Shown here: positions 8,941 to 17,643 of the stretch, piece by piece | Layout of the letters: each line of letters starts with the position of its first letter | How positions within the stretch are numbered: position 1 is the stretch's first letter | Assembly (NCBI RefSeq): GCF_004345365.1 | Contig: NZ_SLVF01000005.1 | Location: 620,001 to 684,000 of the forward strand | Length of the DNA: 64,000 nt | Direction of reading: 5' to 3' | Origin: Kribbella sp. VKM Ac-2568 | Lineage (GTDB): Bacteria; Actinomycetota; Actinomycetes; Propionibacteriales; Kribbellaceae | The notes under the pieces: model-generated | Database searches by the model: none | Told to the model about the DNA's origin: nothing | The model's input: only the letters and a program-made list of their open reading frames with translations | Translations under genes and position numbers: made by a program

Positions 8941-10113
8941 TCACCTCTCCGAGACGTTCCCCCGGCACCAGGACGGCGCCGCCACCGGATTGCATCGTAC
9001 GGGGGTGTCCCCAGGCAGCTTCGCGACGAAGTCACTGTCGTACCGCGCAGCCATCCCCGCCACCGGGAAGTCGGTGGTGACCCACTGGGCCCCGCTCTCG
9101 AGCGCGATCCCGATCCGGCTGGTCTCGTTCGCCAGCACCGTCGCCATCGGCTCGTCCGACCGGGTGCGGACCAGGTAGCCCTTGCGCACCAGCCGCTGGA
9201 TCTCGGCCTGGTTCGCACCTCGCGGGTCGTTCACCATCGTCACCGCGGCGTCCGGCTGCCCCTCGGGACCGCGGGTGAAGACGGCCCGGCCCTCGAGGTT
9301 CGGCTTGCCCTCGCGGTACAGGTCGCGGATCTCGCCCTCACCGCCGTTGTCGAAGAAGAACATCACCTTGCCGCGAGCCTGGTCGAGCGTCGGCCAGCCC
9401 TTGGTCAGCACGGACTTCTCCAGCGTCAGGCCCTTGCGCCGGACGTCGTCGGGCGACAGCAACTGCCGCTCGGAGAGGACCGACCGGATCTCGGTGTCGA
9501 TGCCGTTCAGATTGGCCAGGTCCCACGGCGGCGCCTTCACGCCACCGGCGGCGACCACCTTCGGGTCGGACTGCTTCAGCTCCAGCTGGATCGTGATCGG
9601 CGCGTGGTCCGGGTGCTGGTCCGACCAGGTCTTCACCTGCTTCAGGCACACCACGAAGCTGCGGCAGTTGGTGTTGTAGTCGAAGTCCGGCACGTGCATC
9701 ACCTTGATGCCGGGCTTGGCCAGTTCCGGGTCGGTCAGTGGGCCCTGGCCGGTCAGCTTCCGGATCAGCGGGTAGGTGTAGAGGCCGCCGGCCGGGTCCG
9801 GGAACAGGTCGAGCTCGAGCGCGCGGATGTTCTGGTCCTGCAACTGCCGCGGGATCGAGGCGTGCGAGTAGAACAGGTTGGTCGCGCCGGGATCCTGCGC
9901 CTGCTGGACCTGCTTCTCCACCGCGCTCAACTCCCGGTGGTAGGAGTTGTGCGCCCCCATCTGCTGAATCTGGTTCAGCCGGAGGGCGGACTGGTGGTCC
10001 GATCCTCCCTGGTCGGTCTGCGGCTTGCCCGCCGTGACCGCGGTACCTGCGATCCCTGACGCGGCGACGGTCACGGACGCGAGTGCCGCGACCCATTTGC
10101 TGCTGATCTGCAT
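8941..10113 (-). CDS. Secreted Ca2+-dependent PI-PLC-like phosphodiesterase
   Basis: 390 residues. A signal peptide (KWVAALASVTVAASGIAGTAV) is followed by a mature domain opening LRLNQIQQMGAHNSYH, where His of AHNSYH is the usual first catalytic His. DNIRALELDLF gives the acidic residues, and a second His lies in IKVMHVPDFDYN. MFFFDNGGEGE and a C-terminal WVTTDFPVAGM complete the TIM-barrel pattern of the bacterial PI-PLC-C1 group. It is probably secreted and cleaves phosphodiesters of phosphoinositide-like lipids; the substrate in this organism is unknown. GAGGGGAAC precedes the ATG. The gene is divergent from a TetR regulator, which may control it. Confidence 0.8.
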   Translation of the reverse strand: MQISSKWVAALASVTVAASGIAGTAVTAGKPQTDQGGSDHQSALRLNQIQQMGAHNSYHRELSAVEKQVQQAQDPGATNLFYSHASIPRQLQDQNIRALELDLFPDPAGGLYTYPLIRKLTGQGPLTDPELAKPGIKVMHVPDFDYNTNCRSFVVCLKQVKTWSDQHPDHAPITIQLELKQSDPKVVAAGGVKAPPWDLANLNGIDTEIRSVLSERQLLSPDDVRRKGLTLEKSVLTKGWPTLDQARGKVMFFFDNGGEGEIRDLYREGKPNLEGRAVFTRGPEGQPDAAVTMVNDPRGANQAEIQRLVRKGYLVRTRSDEPMATVLANETSRIGIALESGAQWVTTDFPVAGMAARYDSDFVAKLPGDTPVRCNPVAAPSWCRGNVSER

Positions 10114-10258
10114 GCTGCTGTTCCCCTCGCAGGATGGACGGTGATCCTCGCGCTGATTCTCGTCAGAATCAGGTCACGTGCAGCCTGCGTCGAACTGTCA
10201 TCCAAGTGAACGGCTCGGTATTGGCAACGTTGTCCCTCTCGGCGTGCACAATGAGCCC

Positions 10259-10930
10259 ATGGTCACCACTTCTTCTGCCGGCGAGGACCCGGGAGCAGAC
10301 AGCGGCTCGGCGTACCCGTTGCGCCGGACCCCGACCCAGGACCGCGCGAACCGCCAGGTCGAGCGGATCCTCGACGCCGCCTGCGCCGAGGTGGTCGAGC
10401 GTGGGTACGACGCCGCCTCGACCAGCAGCATCGCCCGCCGCGCGGAGATCGCGGTCGGCAGCGTCTACCGGTACTTCCCGGACAAGCGGACCCTGATCCA
10501 GGCGATCGAGCGGCGCAACCAGCACCGCTACACCGAGGCTGTCCGAGAGCGTCTGGCCGCGGTGGCGGACTGGCGCGAGGCCGTCGATGTCACCCTGGAC
10601 ACTTTCCGCGAGATGCACCGGACCGACCCTGGCTTCCGGGCGGTGGTGCTGAGTGGTCTGGGTGATCCCGACCTGGAGGCGACGCCCGGCGAGTTCGACG
10701 ACCAGCACGCCGGCGAGTTCGCCGAGTTGCTGGTACTGCGCTTCGGCGCCCGCGACAGCCATGAGTTCCGGCTGTCGGTGACGCTGACCATCGCCATGGG
10801 CGAGGCCCTGTCCCACCTGGCCGAGCGCCTGCCCGCGGACGACGCGGAGTACGTGCTGGCTCAGGGCCGGCCGGCCCTCCACCGCCTGCTCGAGCCCCAC
10901 CTCCCTGAGGGCCGGCTCGAGCAGGGCTGA
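10259..10930 (+). CDS. TetR/AcrR family transcriptional regulator
   Basis: 223 residues. The N-terminal helix-turn-helix is clear: VERILDAACAEVVERGYDAA, then TSSIARRAEIAVGSVYRYF, ending in the typical PDKRTLIQAI. The C-terminal ligand domain is variable and contains FREMHRTDPGFRAVVLSG. The start beginning MVTTSSAGED was chosen over a longer frame because the extra residues look non-coding. It is divergent from the secreted PI-PLC-like gene with a 145-base promoter region between them, making that gene or itself the likely target. The effector is unknown. Confidence 0.88.
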   Translation: MVTTSSAGEDPGADSGSAYPLRRTPTQDRANRQVERILDAACAEVVERGYDAASTSSIARRAEIAVGSVYRYFPDKRTLIQAIERRNQHRYTEAVRERLAAVADWREAVDVTLDTFREMHRTDPGFRAVVLSGLGDPDLEATPGEFDDQHAGEFAELLVLRFGARDSHEFRLSVTLTIAMGEALSHLAERLPADDAEYVLAQGRPALHRLLEPHLPEGRLEQG

Positions 10931-11015
10931 CAAAATCAGAAGACCCCCGCCACTGAGGCGAGGGATCGAGAGGCGCCGGCTCTGCCCGTTTGGCAGCCCC
11001 GGCTGAAGGAATGAC

Positions 11016-11408
11016 CTAGGGCAGCGGAACCGGTGACCTCGGGCCGAACTGTGGCCAGTGGCTCACCTTGCCCGCGATCCTGGCCCGACGAGGCGCCCGG
11101 ATGTCGTAGCTGACGATCACCCTGTCGTCCTTGGCGTATCTGCTCGCCGACGCCAGCGGGATCATCCGCTGGACCTCGAACGGGCCCTCGCCGTGTCGCG
11201 TGTAGTACTCGACAGTGATCTCCAGGCATTCCGCCGTCGTACCACTGTCCAACTGACCGCGCACCGGTCCCCGCACCCGGGTCACCCGTCCCGCCGTCTT
11301 CTCCACTCCGTCGCCGCTGCGCCTCACACCCGCAACAACGTCCGCCACGATGCATGCCGTGACCAGCAGCACCAGGCCGAATCCACCGAATACAACGATA
11401 GTCAACAT
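11016..11408 (-). CDS. DUF3592-like small membrane protein
   Basis: 130 residues. One N-terminal transmembrane helix (VVFGGFGLVLLVTACIVADVV) is followed by a beta-rich extracytoplasmic or cytoplasmic domain with VRRSGDGVEKTAGRVTRVRG, EITVEYYTRHGEGPFEV and VIVSYDIRAPRRARIAG, the layout of DUF3592 proteins. These are small membrane proteins of unknown role. The end converges on the TetR gene with an 85-base gap. It stands alone, with about 130 bases to the next gene. Confidence 0.65.
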   Translation of the reverse strand: MLTIVVFGGFGLVLLVTACIVADVVAGVRRSGDGVEKTAGRVTRVRGPVRGQLDSGTTAECLEITVEYYTRHGEGPFEVQRMIPLASASRYAKDDRVIVSYDIRAPRRARIAGKVSHWPQFGPRSPVPLP

Positions 11409-11541
11409 GGCACTCACCCCCGACGCGCCGCCCGCTAGCGACGCGGTCGTCGTTCCGAAACTGCCTTGTGCGGGCCTTCCCCGCACAAACGGTGAGACGC
11501 CACCTGGGGGTCGCAGGTTCCCAGGTTCTGACAAATGAGTT

Positions 11542-13455
11542 TCAGTTGTCGCCGAACATGCCGAACTCGTACTGCGGGGGCACCGGCCGCCCGCTGCCGA
11601 GGTCGCTCTGCGCCCGCTGCCAGTACTCCGCGAGCGGGTTCGCACCCTCCCGTACTCCGGCCAGTTCGACGCCGTCGTCCAGCAGGGCTTCCGCGCTGGC
11701 GGGGTCACCGGCCTGGAGGAGGTACCGGACCCGGGCGAGCCGGAGCCGCGGGTCGTCCCGGACCTCCGGCGCGACCCGATGGAAGATCTCCTCGGCGCGG
11801 GAGTTCTCGCCGGCTTCCAGGCAGGCGTTGATCGCCTCGGCCATCAAGGGCACCACGCTGCCCGGGGCCAACTCGGTCGCCTGCTCGTAGTCGGCGAGGT
11901 TGTTCGTGCAGACCGCGAGGTTGCGGCTCACCCAGGCGTTCGGCTGCCTCGTCCGGGAGGTCTCCCAGGCTGTGAGGGCGGCCGCCTCGTCGCCGGCGTA
12001 CCAGCGGGCGACGCCGCGGTGGTACCAGACGAGCCAGTTGTCGTCGGCGGCTGATTCCAGCAGATCCTTCCAGCTCACCAGGGTTCCGTCCGGTGCCTGG
12101 TCCGTCCCGGTCTCGGGGAGGTGTCCGTCCAGCAGCGGCAGCCAGGCTTGCTCCCGTTCGGTCATAGTGTCCTCGGCGAATGGCGTGCCACTGGAGACCT
12201 TCCAGCCGGTCCTCCGCAGCTCCAGCGCACCCCAGCCCGACCCGGTTGCGAGCGACTGCGTCGGCTCCGCGTCCGCGACGGTCAACCACTCCTGCTCGCG
12301 ATCCGGCAACGCCGCGAGCACGGGCTCCAGTACTGCGCTCGCTCCGGTGCGGGCGGTCTTCCAATCGTCCGCATGAGCTGTGGCGGGGTCCACGGACAGC
12401 CGGCCGTAGGCCTCGAGCCAGTGCCAGTTGGTTGCTGCTGGCAACTTAAGGTGTTCCATCTGGGTCCGGGCCAGGCCGGCCTGGATCTCGGCGTACCCGG
12501 CGCCTTCGAGGCCGGGGGACAGCCAGTCCTGCCAGCGACGGCCGCCCTTGGCCTCGCCCCAGACGAACAGCTTCCGGCCGCGCAGCCGCTGCGTCGACGC
12601 CTGCACCAGACCATTGCCCTCAGCATCGAGTGACGCGATCCAAGGGCGCTCGTCCGGCGGTAGCTCGAAGAAGAAGTCGACGGCTCGCTTGTGCCGCATC
12701 GAGTAGGTCAGGTCGAACCCGTCGTACTCCGGTACGCCGACCAGGTCGAGGCGGTCGCCGTAGCCGAAGCGCCAGGCCTGGTCCGCGGGCACCAGCACTC
12801 GGGTCTCCGGGGACTGCTCGACGGCGATATTGGACCACCAGTACGCCGGGACCTCCTCGCTCGACGGGTTCTGGATCCGCGCGCCGACGTACAGGTGTTC
12901 GGAGTCTTCGGGGAGCCAGAAGTCGAGTTGGGTGACGAGGTTGCGGGTGCGTTCCCATTCCCAGAGGCGGAGCATCGGGGTGCCGTCGGGGCCGTCGACC
13001 TGGGCGGCGTGCAGGGGTGAGCACGTGCCCGTCCAGTGGCCGGTGCTGCCCAGGTTCCACTCGACGCCGCCGGCGAACCAGGCGTTGCGCAGAGCGAGGT
13101 TCGCGGGCTGCAGGACGGGGTTGCGGTAAAGCAGTTCTTGGCCGGTGGCCTTGTGCACGAGGGAGTAGAGGCGGCCACCGAGGCTGGGGAGGACGGTCGC
13201 CCGGAGGTGGTCGTTCTCCAGCACGAGCGACGGGAGCGCGCGGTCGACCAGGTCCCGGTCGTAGCCGTCCTGGTCCAGACAGGGCAGGGTGCTGGCCAGC
13301 CGGCCGTAGCCGATGTTGTCCCGCATGTCCGGCGGCAGGTCGTCGGAGTTCTCGACCTCGTGCAGCTCCTGCTGGCTGCGGAGCGGCGGCAGCGGGTTCT
13401 CGTCTCCCAGGGAGGCGGCGGGCAGGACCAACTCTTGCGCGGAAAGGGTCGTCAC
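11542..13455 (-). CDS. DUF5107 domain protein with TPR-like C-terminus
   Basis: 637 residues. The N-terminal two thirds match DUF5107, a galactose-mutarotase-like beta-sandwich: NPLPPLR near residue 18, VLPSLGGRLYSLVHKATG, LLYRNPVLQP, then GGVEWNLGSTGHW. The last third is alpha-helical, with WYHRGVARWYAGDEAAALTAW and repeated AEEIF/AEALL helices, so a tetratricopeptide-like tail is likely. Known relatives sit in sugar-use loci, and their reaction is unproven. I start at the GTG giving VTTLSAQELVLPAA, the usual family opening; ATGs at 13503 and 13527 would add a short tail. It is divergent from an FAD dehydrogenase gene, sharing about 100 bases of promoter region. Confidence 0.75.
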   Translation of the reverse strand: MTTLSAQELVLPAASLGDENPLPPLRSQQELHEVENSDDLPPDMRDNIGYGRLASTLPCLDQDGYDRDLVDRALPSLVLENDHLRATVLPSLGGRLYSLVHKATGQELLYRNPVLQPANLALRNAWFAGGVEWNLGSTGHWTGTCSPLHAAQVDGPDGTPMLRLWEWERTRNLVTQLDFWLPEDSEHLYVGARIQNPSSEEVPAYWWSNIAVEQSPETRVLVPADQAWRFGYGDRLDLVGVPEYDGFDLTYSMRHKRAVDFFFELPPDERPWIASLDAEGNGLVQASTQRLRGRKLFVWGEAKGGRRWQDWLSPGLEGAGYAEIQAGLARTQMEHLKLPAATNWHWLEAYGRLSVDPATAHADDWKTARTGASAVLEPVLAALPDREQEWLTVADAEPTQSLATGSGWGALELRRTGWKVSSGTPFAEDTMTEREQAWLPLLDGHLPETGTDQAPDGTLVSWKDLLESAADDNWLVWYHRGVARWYAGDEAAALTAWETSRTRQPNAWVSRNLAVCTNNLADYEQATELAPGSVVPLMAEAINACLEAGENSRAEEIFHRVAPEVRDDPRLRLARVRYLLQAGDPASAEALLDDGVELAGVREGANPLAEYWQRAQSDLGSGRPVPPQYEFGMFGDN

Positions 13456-13559
13456 AGGCTTGATTCTTGCAAGTTCGAGCAGGTCCGTCCATTGTCCGTC
13501 CATCGTGTTCCGGTGTCCGCTATACATGGACTCCACCGGACGGGTGAGGGGATGGACTG

Positions 13560-15215
13560 ATGGACGCGGATGTGATCGTCGTCGGCGCGGGGCTGGCCGG
13601 ACTGGCCGCCACGGCCGAGCTGGCCGACGCGGGCAAGAAGGTGCTGCTGCTCGACCAGGAGTCGGAGGCCTCACTCGGCGGACAGGCGTTCTGGTCGTTC
13701 GGCGGGCTGCTGTTCGTCGACTCGCCCGAGCAGCGCCGGATGGGCATCAAGGACTCGCGTGACCTCGCACTGCAGGACTGGCTCGGCTCGGCCGGGTTCG
13801 ACCGGCTGGACGACGAGGACAAGTGGGCGCGGCAGTGGGCCGAGGCGTACGTCGACTTCGCGGCCGGGGAGAAGCGCCCGTGGCTGCATGCCCAGGGGGT
13901 GCGGTTCTTCCCGGTGGTGGGCTGGGCCGAGCGCGGCGGTTACAACGCCGACGGCCACGGCAACTCGGTGCCCCGCTTCCACATCACCTGGGGAACCGGC
14001 CCGGGCCTCGTCGCGCCGTTCGAACGCCGGGTCCGCGAAGGCGTCGCCAAGGGGCTGGTGGAGTGCCGGTTCCGGCACCGGGTGGACGAGCTGACGGTGA
14101 CGGGCGGCGTCGTCGACGGCGTCTCCGGCAAGGTGCTCGAGCCGAGTGACGTCGCCCGCGGCGTGGCCAGCTCGCGGGTCGAGGTCGAGGACTTCGCGCT
14201 CACGGCGCAGGCGGTGATCGTCACCTCGGGCGGCATCGGCGGCAACCACGACCTGGTCCGGTCGAGCTGGCCGGCGCGGATGGGCAAGCCGCCGACGGAG
14301 ATGATCTCCGGCGTGCCGGCGCACGTGGACGGCCGGATGCTGGGGATCACCGAGGCGGCCGGCGGCCGGTACGTGAACCGCGACCGGATGTGGCACTACA
14401 CCGAGGGCATCCGGAACTGGGACCCGATCTGGCCGATGCACGGGATCCGGATCCTGCCCGGGCCGTCGTCGCTCTGGTTCGATGCCACCGGCAAGCGGCT
14501 GCCGGTGCCGCTGTTCCCCGGCTTCGACACCCTCGGCACGCTCGAGCACCTCATGACGACCGGCTACGACTACAGCTGGTTCGTGCTGACCCAGAAGATC
14601 ATCGAGAAGGAGTTCGCCCTGTCCGGGCAGGAGCAGAACCCGGACCTCACCGGCAAGGACATCCGCGGCGTGCTGGGCCGGGCTCGGGGCGGTGCGACCG
14701 CGCCGGTGCAGGCGTTCATGGACAAGGGCGCCGACTTCGTCGTCCGGGAGAACCTGGCCGACCTGGTCCGCGGGATGAACGAGGTGGCGGGCAATGACCT
14801 GATCGACCTCGCGGACCTGGAGCGGCAGATCAAGGCCCGGGACCGCGAGATGGACAACACCTTCACCAAGGATCTTCAGATCACCGCGCTGCGCGGCGCC
14901 CGGAACTACCGTGGCGACAAGCTGATCCGGGTGGCGTCGCCGCACAAGATCCTCGATCCGAAGGCGGGACCGTTGATCGCCGTCAAACTGAACATCCTGA
15001 CCCGCAAGTCCCTCGGCGGCCTGCAGACCGACCTCGACTCCCGCGTACTGCGGGACGACGGGACTCCGCTGCCCGGGGTATACGCGGCGGGCGAGGTGGC
15101 CGGCTTCGGCGGTGGTGGCATCCACGGCTATCGCTCCCTGGAGGGCACCTTCGTCGGCGGCTGCATCTTCACCGGCCGTACTGCGGGTCGCGCCGCAGCC
15201 AAGGCGGTGTCCTGA
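13560..15215 (+). CDS. FAD-binding dehydrogenase (flavocytochrome c/KSTD-like)
   Basis: 551 residues. The N-terminal dinucleotide-binding site is VIVVGAGLAGLAATAEL, followed by LLLDQESEASLGGQAFWS. The C-terminal FAD-closing segment, GEVAGFGGGGIHGYRSLEGT then GGCIFTGRTAGR, is typical of the FAD-dependent oxidoreductase 2 family, which includes fumarate-reductase-like and 3-ketosteroid dehydrogenase-like enzymes. No signal or membrane segment is present. GAGGGG precedes the ATG. It is divergent from the DUF5107 gene and next to a secreted hydrolase. The substrate cannot be told: steroid catabolic genes are absent nearby, so KSTD activity is not implied. Confidence 0.82.
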   Translation: MDADVIVVGAGLAGLAATAELADAGKKVLLLDQESEASLGGQAFWSFGGLLFVDSPEQRRMGIKDSRDLALQDWLGSAGFDRLDDEDKWARQWAEAYVDFAAGEKRPWLHAQGVRFFPVVGWAERGGYNADGHGNSVPRFHITWGTGPGLVAPFERRVREGVAKGLVECRFRHRVDELTVTGGVVDGVSGKVLEPSDVARGVASSRVEVEDFALTAQAVIVTSGGIGGNHDLVRSSWPARMGKPPTEMISGVPAHVDGRMLGITEAAGGRYVNRDRMWHYTEGIRNWDPIWPMHGIRILPGPSSLWFDATGKRLPVPLFPGFDTLGTLEHLMTTGYDYSWFVLTQKIIEKEFALSGQEQNPDLTGKDIRGVLGRARGGATAPVQAFMDKGADFVVRENLADLVRGMNEVAGNDLIDLADLERQIKARDREMDNTFTKDLQITALRGARNYRGDKLIRVASPHKILDPKAGPLIAVKLNILTRKSLGGLQTDLDSRVLRDDGTPLPGVYAAGEVAGFGGGGIHGYRSLEGTFVGGCIFTGRTAGRAAAKAVS

Positions 15216-15314
15216 CAGCCCATCCGCGCAGAGGTTCTTGTGTGGCGTGATCCCCTGTCTGTGAGTCGGCCGGCCTTCTAGCGTTGCGCGCAGCCAACTC
15301 TGGGAGGACCTCCT

Positions 15315-16490
15315 ATGCGCCGCCTCGCCTTGTCCGTTGCCGTGTTGTTCCTGGCTGGTGGTCTCACCTTGCCCGCCGAGGCTCATGGGTGTCCGCGGCT
15401 GCGGGTACCAGGGGCGGAGTACCAGGTTGTTGCTTGTCTGGGTGATTTGACGACGGCGGGGACGGTTGCGTCGGGGCATACCAATCCGGCCGACTACGCC
15501 GGGCTGACGCATGCGGGATTGCCTCAGCAGTCGGGGGTGCCCGGGGTGCAGATCGACGGGTACTTCCCGGACACCTCGCGGACGAACACCAATCACGGGT
15601 GGAATCACGATTCGCAGTACGTGATCCGGCTGCCGGAGAAGTGGAACGGCGGGCTGGTGGTGGCGGGGTCGCCCGGGGTGCGAGCGCAGTACGCGAATGA
15701 CCGGGCGATCTCGGACTGGGTGCTCGCGAAGGGGTACGCGTTCGCCGCGACCGACAAGGGGAACACCGGGGCGAACTTCTTCACCGATGGGGTGAAGCCG
15801 GGTGATGCGATCGTCGAGTGGAACCAGCGGACGACGCAGCTGACCCGGGCCGCGCGGGCAGTCGTCGCCCAGCGGTACGGCCGCGCGCCGCGTGAGGTGG
15901 TGGCCGCAGGCATCTCGAACGGCGGCTACCTGGTCCGCTGGCAACTGGAGAACCACCCGGAGCTCTACACCCGCGGCGTGGATCTGGAAGGCACGCTGTG
16001 GACCGCCAAGGGCCCGAACCTGCTGAACTTCCTGCCGCCGGCGATCAAGGGCTACGAGCAGCAGTCACCCGCACAGATCGTTGCCGCGGGCTTCGATCCT
16101 CGGTCGGACTTCCTCTGGGACTACCACTACACGGTCTACTGGAAGCTGACCCAGCGGATCTACGCGGCCGAGCTGGACCCGACGTACACCGGAACCGAGG
16201 CCGACTACGACTACGCGTCCCGCCCCGCCGCGCAGCAGGCCGTACGACGGATCGCGCTGACCGGGAAGATCGGCAGGCCGCTGACCACGTTCCACGGCAC
16301 GCTCGACAGCCTGCTGCCGATCACCCAGGACTCCGACGTGTACGCCGACCTGGTCAGGCAGGCGGGGAGATCCCGGCTGTTCACGTACCAGCGGGTCGAG
16401 GCAGGCAACCACGTCGACGGTCTCGTCAACGCCCACCCCGACCAACTGGTGCCGCTGGTTCCCCTGCTGCAGAAGGCCATCGCGCGTTAG
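15315..16490 (+). CDS. Secreted alpha/beta hydrolase, tannase/3HB-oligomer hydrolase-like
   Basis: 391 residues. A signal peptide (LALSVAVLFLAGGLTLPAEA) is followed by an alpha/beta hydrolase. The nucleophile elbow GISNGG lies near residue 198, the likely acid is Asp in FHGTLDSLLPI, and the His is in EAGNHVDGLV. The Tyr- and Asn-rich segment after the signal and the phrase YVIRLPEKWNGGLVV recall tannase/feruloyl-esterase-like and 3-hydroxybutyrate-oligomer hydrolases; I cannot choose between them. GGGAGG lies in front of the ATG. The codon choice in the first third is less GC-rich than its neighbours (for example GGG and GTT). It converges on the RIO kinase gene. Confidence 0.72.
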   Translation: MRRLALSVAVLFLAGGLTLPAEAHGCPRLRVPGAEYQVVACLGDLTTAGTVASGHTNPADYAGLTHAGLPQQSGVPGVQIDGYFPDTSRTNTNHGWNHDSQYVIRLPEKWNGGLVVAGSPGVRAQYANDRAISDWVLAKGYAFAATDKGNTGANFFTDGVKPGDAIVEWNQRTTQLTRAARAVVAQRYGRAPREVVAAGISNGGYLVRWQLENHPELYTRGVDLEGTLWTAKGPNLLNFLPPAIKGYEQQSPAQIVAAGFDPRSDFLWDYHYTVYWKLTQRIYAAELDPTYTGTEADYDYASRPAAQQAVRRIALTGKIGRPLTTFHGTLDSLLPITQDSDVYADLVRQAGRSRLFTYQRVEAGNHVDGLVNAHPDQLVPLVPLLQKAIAR

Positions 16491-16499
16491 AACACCCCG

Positions 16500-17441
16500 T
16501 CAGAACACCATGGTGAGGAGATCGGCGAACAGCTCCTGCTCGTCGATCTCCAGGCCACGGCTGGTGAACCAGGTGCACATGTTGTGGCAGTCCCGGAGCA
16601 GGAAGTCCATCCCCTTCGGGTTGCCGACGATATCGACCACCTGCGGCAGGTCGATCATCACGATGCGGTCGCCCTGCGCCAGCACGTTGTACGGCGACAG
16701 GTCTCCGTGGGCCAACCCCGCCCTGGCCAACTCGCGCATCCCGTCCCGGAGCTGCTCGAAGTACGACGCGAGCAACTCCCCCTTGGGCCGGACCTGCGCC
16801 AACCGCGGCGCGGCACCGCCGTCGCCGTCGTCGATGAACTCCATCAGCAGCTCGGTGCCGTCCACCTGGACCGGGTACGGCACCGGGACTCCCGCTTTCC
16901 AGAGCCGGCAGAGTGCGTCCCACTCCGCGTAGGCCCATTGCCCGGCCGCGACGCTGCGCCCGTGCGAGGTCTTCTTCGCCATCGCGCGGCTGTCCCGGCT
17001 GTTGCGGGTGCGCCGCCCCTCGACGTACGAAGTACTGCGATGGAACGAGCGGTGTTCCTCGGTGCGGTACCGCTTGGCGGCCAGCAACGACCGCCGCGCG
17101 GGGTTGTCGCCGATCTGCTCCACTGCCCGTTCGAGCAGGAAGACGTCGGCTTCCTTGCCGGTTTTGAGGATGCCGAGCTCGGTGTCGATCGCGGCCTGTT
17201 CCGTCACTACCCAGTGGGGCCGTGGATCCGGGCCGCGAGAACCGCGCTCGACATCCAGCCAGGTGGACCAGCGTTGGTCCGGGCCCAGTTCCTCCTCCAC
17301 TTCCTGGAAGTGGAAGACGTAGGCGTCGGCGACGTCCGGTTCGGAGCCGTCGCCGGCCAGCTCGGCCCAGCGCTCGTCGAGATCGGGGAACTGTTCTAGC
17401 TCAGTGAGTTGTTCGTCGGTACGGAAGACGTCGGAAGACAT
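16500..17441 (-). CDS. RIO-like serine protein kinase
   Basis: 313 residues. RIO-family marks occur in order: a nucleotide loop GILKTGKEADVFLLE, the phosphate-anchoring Lys in AAKRYR, the catalytic loop HGDLSPYNVL and the metal-binding MIDLPQVVD. A segment FHRSTSYVEGRRTRNSRDSR corresponds to the flexible loop. The role of bacterial RIO kinases is poorly known; archaeal and eukaryotic relatives act in ribosome maturation. AGGAG eight bases before the ATG (MSSDVFRTDEQL) sets the start. It converges on the secreted hydrolase with a 9-base gap and lies about 200 bases downstream of the GH95-like gene on the same strand. Confidence 0.88.
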   Translation of the reverse strand: MSSDVFRTDEQLTELEQFPDLDERWAELAGDGSEPDVADAYVFHFQEVEEELGPDQRWSTWLDVERGSRGPDPRPHWVVTEQAAIDTELGILKTGKEADVFLLERAVEQIGDNPARRSLLAAKRYRTEEHRSFHRSTSYVEGRRTRNSRDSRAMAKKTSHGRSVAAGQWAYAEWDALCRLWKAGVPVPYPVQVDGTELLMEFIDDGDGGAAPRLAQVRPKGELLASYFEQLRDGMRELARAGLAHGDLSPYNVLAQGDRIVMIDLPQVVDIVGNPKGMDFLLRDCHNMCTWFTSRGLEIDEQELFADLLTMVF

Positions 17442-17643
17442 CAGGTGTGCTCCTGGAAGAAGAAGTGAAGCTGACGCGGACATGCCGCAGCGCAGTGATG
17501 GACATCCGTTCAGCCCTCCTTAGGCCAGGCAGCACTCGTAGCTGCACGATCGGGTTCAGGATGCAGGTCGGCAGAACCAGCCGCAACCGAATTAAATCCG
17601 TCTCCCGCCCGGGCGAGCTTTCAGATCCCTCCGGCACAGGCCT

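Noticed and set aside
11447..11541. tRNA-like GGTTC segment
   Set aside because: There are no paired acceptor, D or anticodon arms around it.
13671..15956. 761-codon minus-strand open frame opposite the FAD dehydrogenase
   Set aside because: Composition is typical of high-GC antisense and no motifs are present; the sense frame has clear FAD motifs.
17484..17643. Possible riboswitch or tRNA-like hairpins before the RIO kinase gene
   Set aside because: Only a short GCAGC/GCTGC stem was seen; no conserved riboswitch or tRNA features.
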